From Bimuria novae-zelandiae CBS 107.79 (lineage: Eukaryota > Ascomycota > Dothideomycetes > Pleosporales > Didymosphaeriaceae): 64,000 nt of DNA. Position numbers and translations under genes: made by a program. Positions 30,891-41,554 of the stretch are shown here, piece by piece (positions within the stretch are counted from its first letter, which is position 1; every line of letters starts with the position of its first letter). The stretch lies in NCBI GenBank assembly GCA_010015655.1, contig ML976695.1, positions 132,276 to 196,275 on the forward strand, in the 5' to 3' direction. Below the pieces are notes generated by a model. It searched no databases, was not told the origin of the DNA, and saw only the letters and a program-made list of their open reading frames with translations.

Positions 30891-33434
30891 ATGTCCTCTG
30901 ACGATACCGACGTGGGAGACGCACCGTCGAGTTCGGAAGTAGCGGACTTCTACGACTTGGTGTCTTTTAGTCCTGAAGACCCTTGGGAGAAAAATGCTCC
31001 TTTGAAATTGTATGCGCAAGCATGTGCGGAAAAGTACATGCCAGAAGGCCAGAGTCTCGAGGCATGGAGCAAAACAGCAACTGTCGAGGATTTCTTCAAA
31101 CAAGTATACGCAATGCAAAGCTTGCCAGCAGAACTCAGAAACACGACCGAGAACACTGATGGTAAAAGAATGAAGCTTTGGGAAGAATCTGCGCGACAGA
31201 AGTTTGTCGACGAATGCGAGACGGCTATTCTGCCACTCGTCTGCAGAGCAATCGAAGAAGACGCGCGAAAGTGGCATATGTCAATGCCGTCGACAAGAGA
31301 ACACACTTCTCAAGAATATAAAAAGTTCATGATAGAGGCGGCGAAGAGAAAGGCTTATGAGATTTATGGGTACTTATCAGAAGTTAAAGAAGCGGGGTTT
31401 AAGTTTCGTTCAGATGATGTGCCAAGCAGAGTCGAGGAACTCTTCGAGAAATTAGATGAACAGACAACCAAATTGGACGGTCTCATCCACACGGAAGAAG
31501 CATTTGGTATAGCGTGGTACGAACGGCCCTTACGTATGGACGATGCACAGTGGGTAGCGGAGAAAAAGCGAAGAATTGAAGAAGCGGAGAAGGAAGATGA
31601 AGACATAGAAGGCAGCAAGACAGAAGATGAAAAGGAACGAGAAAGATTAAAACGGGAGGAGGATGAGAGGGAGACGGCTCAAGCTCATAAACTGAAGCGG
31701 CTGAGTAGTGAGGTGGTTGGGCCTCGGACGACTATTGAATCGACAGCCCGCAGGCTATATTCCGATGCCTTGGTCATCCTCAGTTACTGGTGGGATCATG
31801 GGCCACTAGAGGAGGACGAAGCGAAACTAGCTGCTCTGAACCACCGCGTTAAAGCGGCTGTATCTGGGGACGGTTACGTTGCCCTTGCACCCACACACTT
31901 GAAACAGTTGATCCAGGATGTCCGTAAACGTCTTGATGACGTTAAGCACGCAAATGATACTGATAAGGACCCAAAGAGACTGGAGCTAGCAAAGGCTGTA
32001 GTCCACCTTTCGAACGTACTCCGCGCGCATGGATTTGATTGGAAGTCTGTTGCCAATCGCCGAATTCAGCGGGAAGTGCTGTTGTGTTTATACAAATCGG
32101 AACAAGAAGGTGTTCGAAAACGCCGAGAGAGCCTGGTACAATCGATCTTCGAGCCTTACCCGGAACAAGATAAATTCATGGAGAAGTTCAGGGTTATGCT
32201 CACGGTAGTATCAAGCGCTTTGCACCACAGGAACCAAGAGACGCTTCGTGTGGCGGTTGAGAGTCTGGTCCACATCAATGAGGAAGAAGCTCAAAAGATC
32301 AACACTAGCCTCGGATTAAAGCGAGAGGATCATTACTTTCCGGTACGACACTTAGAAAGGATCGTGGACAATAATTTTGACGATGCGATTGCCACATCTG
32401 AACTGAACGCATTAATGGCCAAGATGAAGCTGCTTAGTATCCCGGGCACCGATGTTCTGGCCCCTAACTTAATATCAAAGTCCGATCCAAGCTCTGATGA
32501 CATACAAAGGTGGGAGAAAGAGCTGTTAGGTCTCATCTCTCATGAGAAGGAAACGCCAAATGTGCAAGCATCGTACCCATCACTGCATGCAATTCTCGTT
32601 AAACCCCTTTACGATTGTAAGGACAAAAAGACGGTCGGCTGGGGAGACCATAACGGCAGATTCTACATCAATCAGTACGGACCTGACACAGCCCCTATCT
32701 GGCGCAAGGAATCCAATCCTATACCTGGGTATAGGGAGAACGACTACGAAAACGGATTGCCTCCCCATCAGGAAGTTACTAATGGAGACAATCGAATAGG
32801 AAACACAATGGTTTCTGGATCGAAAACAAAGCGAAAGTATATGTTGGAAGGGAACATTGTGGACGTATTAGGGGTTGCATTTGCAGAAGATCCGACGAAA
32901 GACACGTACGCTTATCTCACGGAAAAGACAATCAACGGCACAAGGCGAGATTCCGTTTATGTGTTAATATCATGGGATCGCCATCTGACGAGAGCGGATC
33001 CTGAACTAAGATGGGAGCCAGCAAGTGAGCTCCGACTGCGACAAGGCCAGAAGAGGGCAGACGAGCGTATAATGCTTATAGCGAAAGCAAACCAAAAGCG
33101 CTTCGAGGAAGAGTGTGGCATTTCCCGCACCAGGATGTCTCCATCGCCATCTTCGGAGAGTACCCAGCGCCCTCAATCCCCATCTCCGGCGAGTACCCAG
33201 CAGCCAAGGTCGTCGTCCCCAACAAGGACACTAAGGGGGCGAGCAGCATCCGTAATGAGCTCGCAGGACGAGATTTCATCTTTAGCAGGAACAGCCCAGG
33301 GCGGATCCCGGCGCGTACAGGAACCGAGAGGCGGGGGTGATACCGAAGCACTCAGGGCGGAAAATGAGGAAATGAGAGAGCTACTCCGGGAACTTGAACG
33401 GCGTATGGTGGACTTAAGCACTAGGTCGAGGTAA
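30891..33434 (+). CDS. uncharacterised 847-residue protein
   Basis: The longest intact frame in the window, from ATG 30891, apparently intronless. The N-terminal 240 residues are helical. Residues 225-270 are a charged coiled-coil or disordered segment (KKRRIEEAEKEDEDIEG). Residues 285-560 are helical repeats. Residues 595-730 form a mixed alpha/beta region (GWGDHNGRFYINQYG, DSVYVLISWDRHL, LRWEPASELRLRQG). A Ser/Pro tail with near-repeats (SPSPSSESTQRPQ, SPSPASTQQPRS) precedes a terminal coiled coil (ALRAENEEMRELLRELERRM). I recognise no domain. Its stop is 134 bp from Copia element 2. A nuclear or scaffold role is conceivable but unsupported. Confidence 0.7.
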   Translation: MSSDDTDVGDAPSSSEVADFYDLVSFSPEDPWEKNAPLKLYAQACAEKYMPEGQSLEAWSKTATVEDFFKQVYAMQSLPAELRNTTENTDGKRMKLWEESARQKFVDECETAILPLVCRAIEEDARKWHMSMPSTREHTSQEYKKFMIEAAKRKAYEIYGYLSEVKEAGFKFRSDDVPSRVEELFEKLDEQTTKLDGLIHTEEAFGIAWYERPLRMDDAQWVAEKKRRIEEAEKEDEDIEGSKTEDEKERERLKREEDERETAQAHKLKRLSSEVVGPRTTIESTARRLYSDALVILSYWWDHGPLEEDEAKLAALNHRVKAAVSGDGYVALAPTHLKQLIQDVRKRLDDVKHANDTDKDPKRLELAKAVVHLSNVLRAHGFDWKSVANRRIQREVLLCLYKSEQEGVRKRRESLVQSIFEPYPEQDKFMEKFRVMLTVVSSALHHRNQETLRVAVESLVHINEEEAQKINTSLGLKREDHYFPVRHLERIVDNNFDDAIATSELNALMAKMKLLSIPGTDVLAPNLISKSDPSSDDIQRWEKELLGLISHEKETPNVQASYPSLHAILVKPLYDCKDKKTVGWGDHNGRFYINQYGPDTAPIWRKESNPIPGYRENDYENGLPPHQEVTNGDNRIGNTMVSGSKTKRKYMLEGNIVDVLGVAFAEDPTKDTYAYLTEKTINGTRRDSVYVLISWDRHLTRADPELRWEPASELRLRQGQKRADERIMLIAKANQKRFEEECGISRTRMSPSPSSESTQRPQSPSPASTQQPRSSSPTRTLRGRAASVMSSQDEISSLAGTAQGGSRRVQEPRGGGDTEALRAENEEMRELLRELERRMVDLSTRSR

Positions 33435-33568
33435 GTTGATAATTAAGTTGCTTTAGAAAGGATAATAGAGTGTTTGTACGGAGTCTGGGAGTACGCTAGA
33501 GCTATTTTTATTCGCTTCTTAGCCAACTTTAAGTAAGTTACTGTAGTTAAGTTAATCCCTTGAGAAGA

Positions 33569-33740
33569 TGTCAGCATGGCACCTCAGTTCACACGGTATA
33601 TGTGAACTGCATCTCTCACGTGACTCTTCGTCACCTGCTTACTCATCATGGTTGTGTATATAATCGCTCTCTGTAGCTCTCTCAATATAACAACCTTCTG
33701 CCTCATTCATCTCTTGTGCTTGGTCCGACCACATCTAACA
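33569..33740 (+). repeat. 5' LTR of Copia element 2
   Basis: 172 bp, tgtcagcatggcacc to catctaaca. Confidence 0.93.
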
Positions 33741-33753
33741 GTTATAAGCCCGG
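33741..33753 (+). other. primer-binding site of Copia element 2
   Basis: GTTATAAGCCCGG immediately after the 5' LTR; complementary to the initiator tRNA-Met anticodon stem-loop with one mismatch. Confidence 0.75.
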
Positions 33754-35132
33754 TATCCCCGCACTACGCTGCGATACTTAAATAAGATTATTTACTTTGT
33801 TAATTGCATTACACGTTGTATACGTTGTAATTATCCTCGCGTTATTGCACGCTTTATTATTGTCGTATTACGTAACTCTTTAAGATTGTTTCTCGCACCT
33901 ATTAAAACTAAGTTTTTAATATCCTTTAACTACACTTTACGTTATAATCGTCCTCGCGTCGCTGCACGCATCTTGTTGTTGTATTATAACACTCTTGAAG
34001 TTCTACTTTATATTTTCTGCCGACTAGCAAGGCAGCTCATTCGCTATTATGGCCACCACTACTAGCACTGATGCTCGTGCTACCACTGTTCTCCAAGGTT
34101 TAGCAGACTGGACACCTTGGTATGCTGCCAAACGACGATACGCTACTATCAAGGGCGTATGGCAGTACTGCGACCCTGACTCTACTACGATAACTCCACC
34201 ACCTATTGCAGAGCCGTCTGATGACAGCACCGCTGATGCGTGGAAGATCTGGGAGATTAAATCCAAACGTCAAGAGTTAATTATAAAGGCGATTGGTGAG
34301 GTTAATCTTAAGATCTTACGCACTGTCGCAACAACCTATGTCCACCTTATTAATAGGGCGGAGCATGACGATCCACGGAGCTAGCTTACGACGCTCTGAA
34401 AGCATTTTAAGGTCACGGACTAACAGCGGAGGCTAGAGCTTGCCACCTAATACACTAATATCCAAAAGAAGCCAAGGAACCAGAGCGTTTAGGCTTGGCT
34501 AGATAAATACTCGCAAATCACATCTCAATGTGTCTAAGAGGACATGCCAGAGATGACGGAAACGCGAGCGCAATGGCGATTCATCTATGCTGTACGGGAC
34601 TCTGGAGATAAGGCATGGGCGCAAGCGCAGTTCCTTGCTATAGAGCAAGGAGAGGCAAGTGACGTTATGCCGACACTAACTCTCTAAGACTTAATAAGCT
34701 GTTATCGGAGAACAGTGCCTATAACCTAATACTTAGCTAAGGCGCTAGGTAGCTTCACATCGTAATCTTCCTTATTGATTATAGAGCTATTGCTGAACAC
34801 CCGAAGGGACTAATTAAAATGTGTCTGTAGACTATATACCTCAATACTTTAGTGCTTTACACTTAATACTGAGGCTGAAGGCAGGCGAAAGGACTTTAAG
34901 CCTACTTTAAAGGCTTTGTCTTAGCTTGTTAAGGCCTTTCGCAATAAGGACACTCTTAAGAAGGCTAAAAAGGCTTATAAGGATGCAAACATTTGGTGGA
35001 CATTCGATATAGAAAAAGCTAAAGCTGAGCTAGCTAAACGCAAAAAGAACTCCGCATCACGTTAGACCTATAAAGCCAATACTAGTACAGACTATAGCTT
35101 AGACGGATACGCGTTAAATATAGCCTACTTCA

Positions 35133-35209
35133 TGCAACCCTCGCAATCCTTGCAACCCTCGCAATCCTTGCAACCCTCGCAATCCTTGCAACCCTCGCAA
35201 CTCTTGCAA
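35133..35209 (+). repeat. 18-bp minisatellite in the gag region
   Basis: About four copies of tgcaaccctcgcaatcct in tandem, in phase with the coding frame, so each unit would encode six residues (Gln-Pro-Ser-Gln-Ser-Leu). Confidence 0.85.
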
Positions 35210-35928
35210 TTAAACTCTGTATCTTTGTTGCACGATCAATCACTACAGAACCGATGGGTGATGGACCTAGGTTCAAATGTCCACATCTGCAATAGGACAG
35301 GTGTTAATTAGAAGTAGACTAGGCTTCCTTCCTCCTAAGACACTGTACAAGCAGGCTGTAACTCGCACTGAGTTAAGGCATAGGGAGAAGTAACTCTTAA
35401 TGTAAGAAGGGGCAATAAGACAGCCTTAATTACTCTTAAGAACGTGGCATACATCCTAGGGTTTATTACTAATATCTTCAGTCTTAGCTGTTGCAAGAAG
35501 ATCTACTTTAACTTAAAGACAAATAGGCTCTTTAAGAAAGATAAGTCTTAGGTCTTCTCAGAACTCGAACAAGTTAGAGGCCACTGGTTCTTAAACGCTC
35601 AAGACGCTAGACAGCCTTTTCAGGCTATAGTAGCTAACTCCACCCACGCGAAGTTACCTTAAGTTGTTACTATAATACAAGCACATTAAGTGCTTGGACA
35701 CCTAAGCTATCAAGCTATCGAGCATCTTAAAGACTCGACTACAGGCCTCAGAGTAGGCACCAATGGCAGAGGTGATCAGTGGATAGATGCATGTACCTCA
35801 TGCATCAAGGGCAAGATAAAGGAAGACGTCAGTCAACGACCTCGCGCTGACAAAGCCTATCGCCCGTTTTATCGCATTATTGTCGACATCATCCAACTCC
35901 AGAAGCATGGTGAGGCATGCTATAATAG

Positions 35929-36118
35929 TGTTGCAGTAGAAAAGATTGTGGAATTCTTCTACTGGGGGGTGTACTATCTAGAAGCTACCGAGTATGTATA
36001 TGTACGAGCGTAAACATCGCTAGTCCCAGATAGGTGTAGCCCTCTCAGAAAGGTGAGTGGCAACTAAGCAAGGGTAGGAGTAACCATCTCATCGAGTAAG
36101 AGCCATTAAACCGTCACA
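35929..36118 (+). repeat. solo LTR inserted in the integrase of Copia element 2
   Basis: Starts tgttgcagtagaaaag and ends ttaaaccgtcaca. Flanked by exact 5-bp duplications aatag (35924-35928 and 36119-36123). Removing it plus one duplication rejoins the integrase frame (GEACYN to VWALHAV). Same family as the LTR at 63870, and related to the LTRs of Copia elements 3 and 4. Confidence 0.92.
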
Positions 36119-39086
36119 AATAGAGATGTCTGGGCATTGCATGCAGTGTGCGAATACACGAAGCTCCACGAAATCTGTACTCTCAAGAATCGACATAAGG
36201 CTACTGTCGTTCCTGCGATCACTCGCCTTATCAACAAGATTGAGCGGGTGTATGGCTACCAAGTAGCTATTGTCTTCATAGATGGAGACGTTGGATATGG
36301 ACGAGCAGAAGCTAATTTGGGCTCTTCCGCTTAGGAAGTCCTTACGTCGGCCGGCATCAAGGTTAAAATGAGGTCTCCAGACACTCCTGCACAGCTTGGG
36401 GGTGCTGAACGAGCCGGAGCGATTATTGTCACTGTTGCTAGGGTTCTTCGAATCCATGCTGGTCTACCCAAGACCTTAGCCAATGAGCTAGTCTGCATAG
36501 TAGCCAGGCTACTTAACATCACGCCTACGAAATCTATTAACTGGCGTACACCGTAGGAGATAGTCACTAGCGTCCGCCCCAACTTCTCTTGACTCTACGT
36601 TATTGGAAGCCGTGGATTTGTGCTTAACAAGCACCTCCTAAGAGGAGACAAACTTGAAGACCGCACCTTTAAGGGATACCTACTTAGATATAACGCCTCG
36701 AATATCTATTAAGTGTGGCTACTTGCCACGAATCGCGTTATCCGCGTACGCGACGTACGCTTTATTAATAAACTTTATAAGGATAAGCTATCTACTTAAC
36801 TAGTAAGGCCTTATATCGTTAAGTCTGCACACATTCCTGAGGAGGAATACGATAGTGATACTATCGTAGTCGCATAGCTAATAATATAGTAATAAGTAAT
36901 AGTTACCTCTTCCCTTGTGTAGAAGGAGATTTAACAACTGCCTTCTCTAACAATTACTGCTCGTACTACTCCCGACCAAATAGAGCAATAGCCATTCTAA
37001 GAGTCCTCTGCTTCTAGGGCTTCTCAGCACACGACACCTGGGGGGTGGAATGTTGATGAGAATCCTGAAGAAGACGCAGACACGGCCAGAATAGCTGTTC
37101 TAACGCGTGAACATGACACGAATTAACCATATGTCCTAGATCGGCGACATAACAATGCTTTGCAACGACGAGATCCAAATTTCTTATAGGATAATATTAT
37201 TACTGGCAGAAGACGTCGCTAAGCGCACTTTATTAAGGCTAGTCCTTTAACTAAGTACTACACCTTTGCTGCTATAATGTAGCAATCTTATAAGGCTACT
37301 TCTATTGCCTTATAACCTAGGATTAAGCGTAATCTTACTCGCATTTATCGCGACGATCTTCCTCCTCTACTACGTAACTAGAAGGAGCTTAAGCATCACG
37401 CACATGGAAAGCAATTTAAAGCTATTAGAGTAACTAAGTTTAATAGTTGCTAGGAGAAGGGCACCTTTGCCTTACTAAATATTATAGCTAAGAACACTAC
37501 AGATGCGGTACCTTTAATATAGGTATTCACCTATAAGTTTGATGAGGATGGATATCTGCTTAAGTACAAGGCCCGCCTCGTCGTCCGTGGAGACCTTTAA
37601 GGGCAGTATGGCGACACATACGCAGCTACTCTTGCCGCCCGCCTCTTCTAAGCTCTTATAGCCCTTACGTGTGCCTTTAACCTTAAGGCTATGCAATACG
37701 ATGTGCTAAGCGCCTTCCTTAATGCTTTCCTAGATCGCATTCTCTATGTAAGAACTCCAGATGGTTTCTAAGACAAGTATGGCCAGATTCTCCGTCTTCT
37801 ACGAGCCTTGTATGGCTTGAAAGAAGCTCCACGCCTGTGGGCTCTACACTTCCAAGCTTCACTGCGAAAGCTTGGCCTACACCCTGTTCATGGCTTTCCA
37901 TGCCTCTGGATGAACAGCCGGGTAATTCTCTTTTTCTACGTGGACGATATCATCATCCTCTATCACCCTAACTACCAAGAAGATTTCGAGAAGCTCAAAC
38001 GACAGCTTATTAAGCTCTACAACCTTCATCAAATTAGCAATATCAAATAGTTCCTTAGTATCCAAGTTAAGCGCGTTCTTGCTAGCCATCAGCTCTACCT
38101 AGTCTAGGATGCGTTTATTAATAAGGTCTGCACTAAGTTTGACCTTATCCGCGCTAATAGAAGATACCCTTCTACGCCTCTCTCCTTAACTTCGAGACTT
38201 ACACCCTACGATAGCATCTCTAAGCTATCAAACACTAAGACCTACCAACGCCTTGTAGGCAACCTGGCTTACATCGAAACCATGACGCGACCTGACGTCG
38301 CACACGCTCACTCGGTCCTTGCAAGGTTTCTCACAAACCCCGGACTAATCCACCTCTCCGAGATCAAGCACGTGTGGCAATACCTGTACGGTACTAGATA
38401 CCTTGCCATCAGTGCTCGAGGGGGTGAACCTACTTAGACCTATGCCACAAAAATTAACTTAACAACCCCTACCTTCTTTGGTGCTGCTGATGCATCATTT
38501 AGAGACAATGTTGAGACTCGTCGATCGTCTGCTGGATACGTCTTCATGCTTTATGGCATGCCTATTAACTGGAAAGCCATTGTGCTTCGGTCAGTCACTC
38601 GTTCTACCACTGAAGCAGAGCTATATGCTCTCTCAGCTGCTGGCGTTGAATCGCAATACTAGGATCGCTTCTGCCGCAACATCGGCTTCACGCTTCACAC
38701 TAAGAAGGCTCTCTGGTGTGACAATGCGCAGACTGTACGCCTTGTCGAAGGTGACGCTGATCGCATCTAAACGAAGCTTCGCTATGTTAATATCCACCAA
38801 ATGTGGCTTCGCCAGGAGGTAGATTGTGGAAGAATCACTATTAAATAGAAGCCTATTGCTGAGATGCCTGCTGATGGCTTTATAAAGCTACTTCCTCGAC
38901 AGAAACACGAGAACTTTATACGCTAGCTTGGCCTAAAGGATATTTATTACTTTATTGTTAAGTACTTGCCTTATCCTATACCCCTTAGTTAGTTAGAATA
39001 GCTGCGCGGCGCGCGCACAGGTTTTACTCTTTTCCTATTTTTATTATTTGTAAGGTCTCTATCTAACATGGATACCTCAGGGGGTG

Positions 39087-39258
39087 TGTTAGCATGGCAC
39101 CTTAGTTCACACGGTATATGTGAACTGCATCTCTCACGTGACTCTTCGTCACCTGCTTACTCATCATGGTTGTGTATATAATCGCTCTCTGTAGCTCTCT
39201 CAATACAACAACCTTCTGCCTCATTCATCTCTTGTGCTTGGTCCGACCACATCCGACA
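39087..39258 (+). repeat. 3' LTR of Copia element 2
   Basis: 172 bp, tgttagcatggcacc to catccgaca. Confidence 0.93.
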
Positions 39259-39306
39259 GAAGAGATAGTAAGAGACGGAAAAATAAGAAGAGGTAGAAAG
39301 AGCCTA

Positions 39307-39852
39307 ACGTCCCTCACTGCGTAGCGAGACACACTGTGTGGCGAGACAAATGAGGGGTACTTAGACTTTCAGCAATCAGAAAGCTTATGCGCACAACAAA
39401 TATTGCTATAATTCTACGAAAATAATCTGCTGTAGCTAATTCTAAATGTCTATGTTCCACTTTCCCTAAAAATTACGTTCGCATCTTTGCTTCCACGCCT
39501 GATTTGTACAGCGCCTGGTGTCGTGGCACGGTGGCATAACATGCCTCCCTACCCACAGCGCCAACCTCAAGCCTTTTTCGCTCCGAATTTTTGTAGAATT
39601 GCCTTATCCTAGCCGCACAACCTCCCTCCGATACCAGGAAGTCATTATTGGCCCTATGCGCGTTGTAGGGCGCGATTTCATGCAGCGCCGCCTCGTCGAT
39701 CAGTACTTCCAGCGGAAGCGAACCACCGGTCCGGGCTAATGCGAGATGTCTTACCTCATGCGCCAGTGGGGTATTTTATTGTAAGATATGTGGCTATGCG
39801 TGTTGCACAAGCGTTCGGATTATCGTTACATCCGACTTGGGATTGGGAGCAG
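39307..39852 (+). repeat. left inverted-repeat arm
   Basis: Matches 43892-44439 on the opposite strand (for example ctgcgtagcgagacaca, gcgagacaaatgaggggtac, ttgggattgggagcag) with scattered substitutions and small indels. A frame LPHAPVGYFIVRYVAMRVAQ near its inner end is also open in the right arm; its identity is unknown. Confidence 0.9.
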
Positions 39853-40758
39853 CGAGAAGACATGGCCCGTGCGTTTTTGGTCAGCCAACGCGCTTCCAGC
39901 GTCGAGACTAGCTTCGACACAGCGATCCCACACACTTCGAGATGCAGTCCAACGCACAGCGATACCTACTTTGTGATGTAGAGCTATACCATCGCGCCGC
40001 CCCCGAGTGCCGAGATCCGCCGTTGTCTCTTCCGCTGACCGATGGAACGACCTGATCGAGCCCACCACGTCCTCATGCATCTCGAGTCCACCGGTGCGCC
40101 GATTCCTAGACCAAGCCGCAGCGAGCTTTAGTCTCGGCTCGTTGAAGGGGAATACGATGTGATGGGAAGGATACAAGCTAAGATAGAGCGCGGCGGGCCT
40201 GGAAATCGAAGCCTGCGCTTCGGCATGGGGGTTCAACCGAGCGTTACTGGCAAAACGCCGTCGTTGCAAGCGCATACAAAGGTGGAAAGGCTCTGCATGC
40301 TTTAGCGATACATCTGTCGTACGGTCAAACGACCAGCGGCTCCTCACATAAGCACTGCGATATTTAGGCCGTGAAGATGTGCTTCAGTACGACCTCCGAC
40401 GGTCATACAGCACTCTTCTCTTCAGCCATATCTACAGACCATCGCCTCCAGCGCAAGGCCCGAGTCAGAGCGGGTCGGCCGTCCTCCCTGCCCGTGATGG
40501 CAAGAGAAAGAGAGGTTTGGAGAGCACCGCCACCTTTGTCTCCAGCTTCTAGACTTCCCTCCGAAACATCGTTCCCGCCTCGACCGAACGTTTCCCCGAG
40601 ACGTCCGCAATCGCAGCTGCATGCATCCACAGCCTTGTTGAGCTGAAGATGGACAATACTCATCTGAGCGCAGCGTTGCTGCCTTCTGGCGTTATGCACA
40701 CCTGTTTATCGCTCATCCAAACTAGTGCTTTCGTTGAGCCTTATCCATCCCTCCAACC
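39853..40758. other. interior spacer, no recognised gene
   Basis: Overlapping ORFs on both strands (up to 173 codons on the minus strand, 39826-40347) with high GC and no family signature. A G/C-rich ORF here may be spurious. Confidence 0.35.
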
Positions 40759-41470
40759 ATGCTCGGAAGCGACCTCCGCCTGCTTGCACTCGATGGCGGC
40801 GGCGTCCGCGGCCTGTCGACGCTGCAGATCTTGAAGCAGCTGATGGACACCATCGACCCGAAATCACCGCCGAAGCCTTGCGACTACTTTGACATGATCG
40901 GGGGCACCAGCACTGGCGGGTTTGTGGTGACCACCCTGCCAAATGCACCGCTGACGAGAAGCACAGGCTCATAGCGATCATGCTAGGTCGGTTACGCACG
41001 ACAGCGGACGAGCGCATCGACGCATATTTCTCACTGTCGGACTGGACCGCGTCTTCTAGAAGCAGAGACGCCGAGCGACGATCACGGGCCAGGTCCGAGG
41101 ACAATTCGATTCAGGTGAGCTAGAGCAGCAAGTGATCAAAAAGATTATTGCTAGACAGGGCCTGGCGGAGGATGCGCTGTTGAAAGATGCTTCGGGCGCG
41201 AAGTGCAAAGTGTGGGTAGCGGCCTATCTGTGCAAGCCTATGATGTTATTAACGAGTTGCCGCAGGTTCGTGTATGCAACAAGCAGCGAGGCGGGCGACA
41301 CGGTGCAACTGACCAGCTATCGCTCGCCACGCGGTCGCGAACGACTGCTCCGCGCTACTAAGATATTGGAGGCAGATCAGGCGACATTGGTAGTTTCGCC
41401 CCTCTTCGACGCCATCGCCATCGGCGACTTTGGTGAGAGCCTCGTCGACGGAGTTAGAGGGGAGAACTAG
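40759..41470 (+). pseudogene. patatin-like phospholipase, N-terminal domain, frameshifted
   Basis: From ATG 40759 the frame reads LRLLALDGGGVRGLSTLQIL (patatin oxyanion motif DGGGxRG) and FDMIGGTSTGG (nucleophile elbow GxSxG with Ser in GTSTG). It is then lost; IMLGRLRTTADERIDAYFSL continues in another frame near 40975, and from 41132 a third frame reads IKKIIARQGLAEDALL, FVYATSSEAGDTVQLTSYRS and FDAIAIGDFGESLVDG, the second half of the domain with DG of the catalytic dyad. At least two frameshifts break it. Patatin domains of this type usually head NACHT/TPR/ankyrin NLR proteins; the downstream domains are missing and the homology ends at the 3' side of the HET gene. Confidence 0.82.
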
Positions 41471-41554
41471 TGTATGAAGATAAGGTCAATTGCTTTGTTC
41501 TTCGTAGCCACATTGCAATCTCCGCGAGCGGCAGTTCTTGCTTTCCTAGGAATT

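Larger units (their letters stand above)
34049..38990 (+). pseudogene. Copia gag-pol, heavily stopped
   Basis: Gag opens at 34049 (ATTVLQGLADWTPWYAAKRR) and stays open for 112 codons. The protease motif MDLGSNVH is near 35270, pre-integrase (LGHLSYQAIEHL) at 35690, and integrase at 35850-36640, split by the nested LTR. Reverse transcriptase lies at 37490-38140 (YKARLVVRGDL, QYDVLSAFLNAFLD, intact FFYVDD near 37931) and RNase H at 38478-38900 (HQMWLRQEV). Stops fall at conserved Gln or Trp positions, for instance VFTYK is preceded by ATATAG where Met-Trp is expected. This fits C-to-T/G-to-A mutation on both strands. Confidence 0.88.
33569..39258 (+). mobile_element. Copia-type LTR retrotransposon 2, full length, dead, with nested solo LTR
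   Basis: 172-bp LTRs (33569-33740 and 39087-39258) starting TG and ending CA, flanked by the exact 5-bp duplication gaaga (33564-33568 and 39259-39263). A G-rich polypurine tract (agggggtg) precedes the 3' LTR. Domain order is Copia. The LTRs differ at about five sites, all transitions. The length of 5690 bp includes a 190-bp solo LTR of another family plus its duplication. Confidence 0.95.

Noticed and set aside
39826..40347. 173-codon minus-strand ORF overlapping the inner end of the left inverted-repeat arm
   Set aside because: Arg-rich, high-GC composition with no family signature; likely a chance frame, so not called as a gene.
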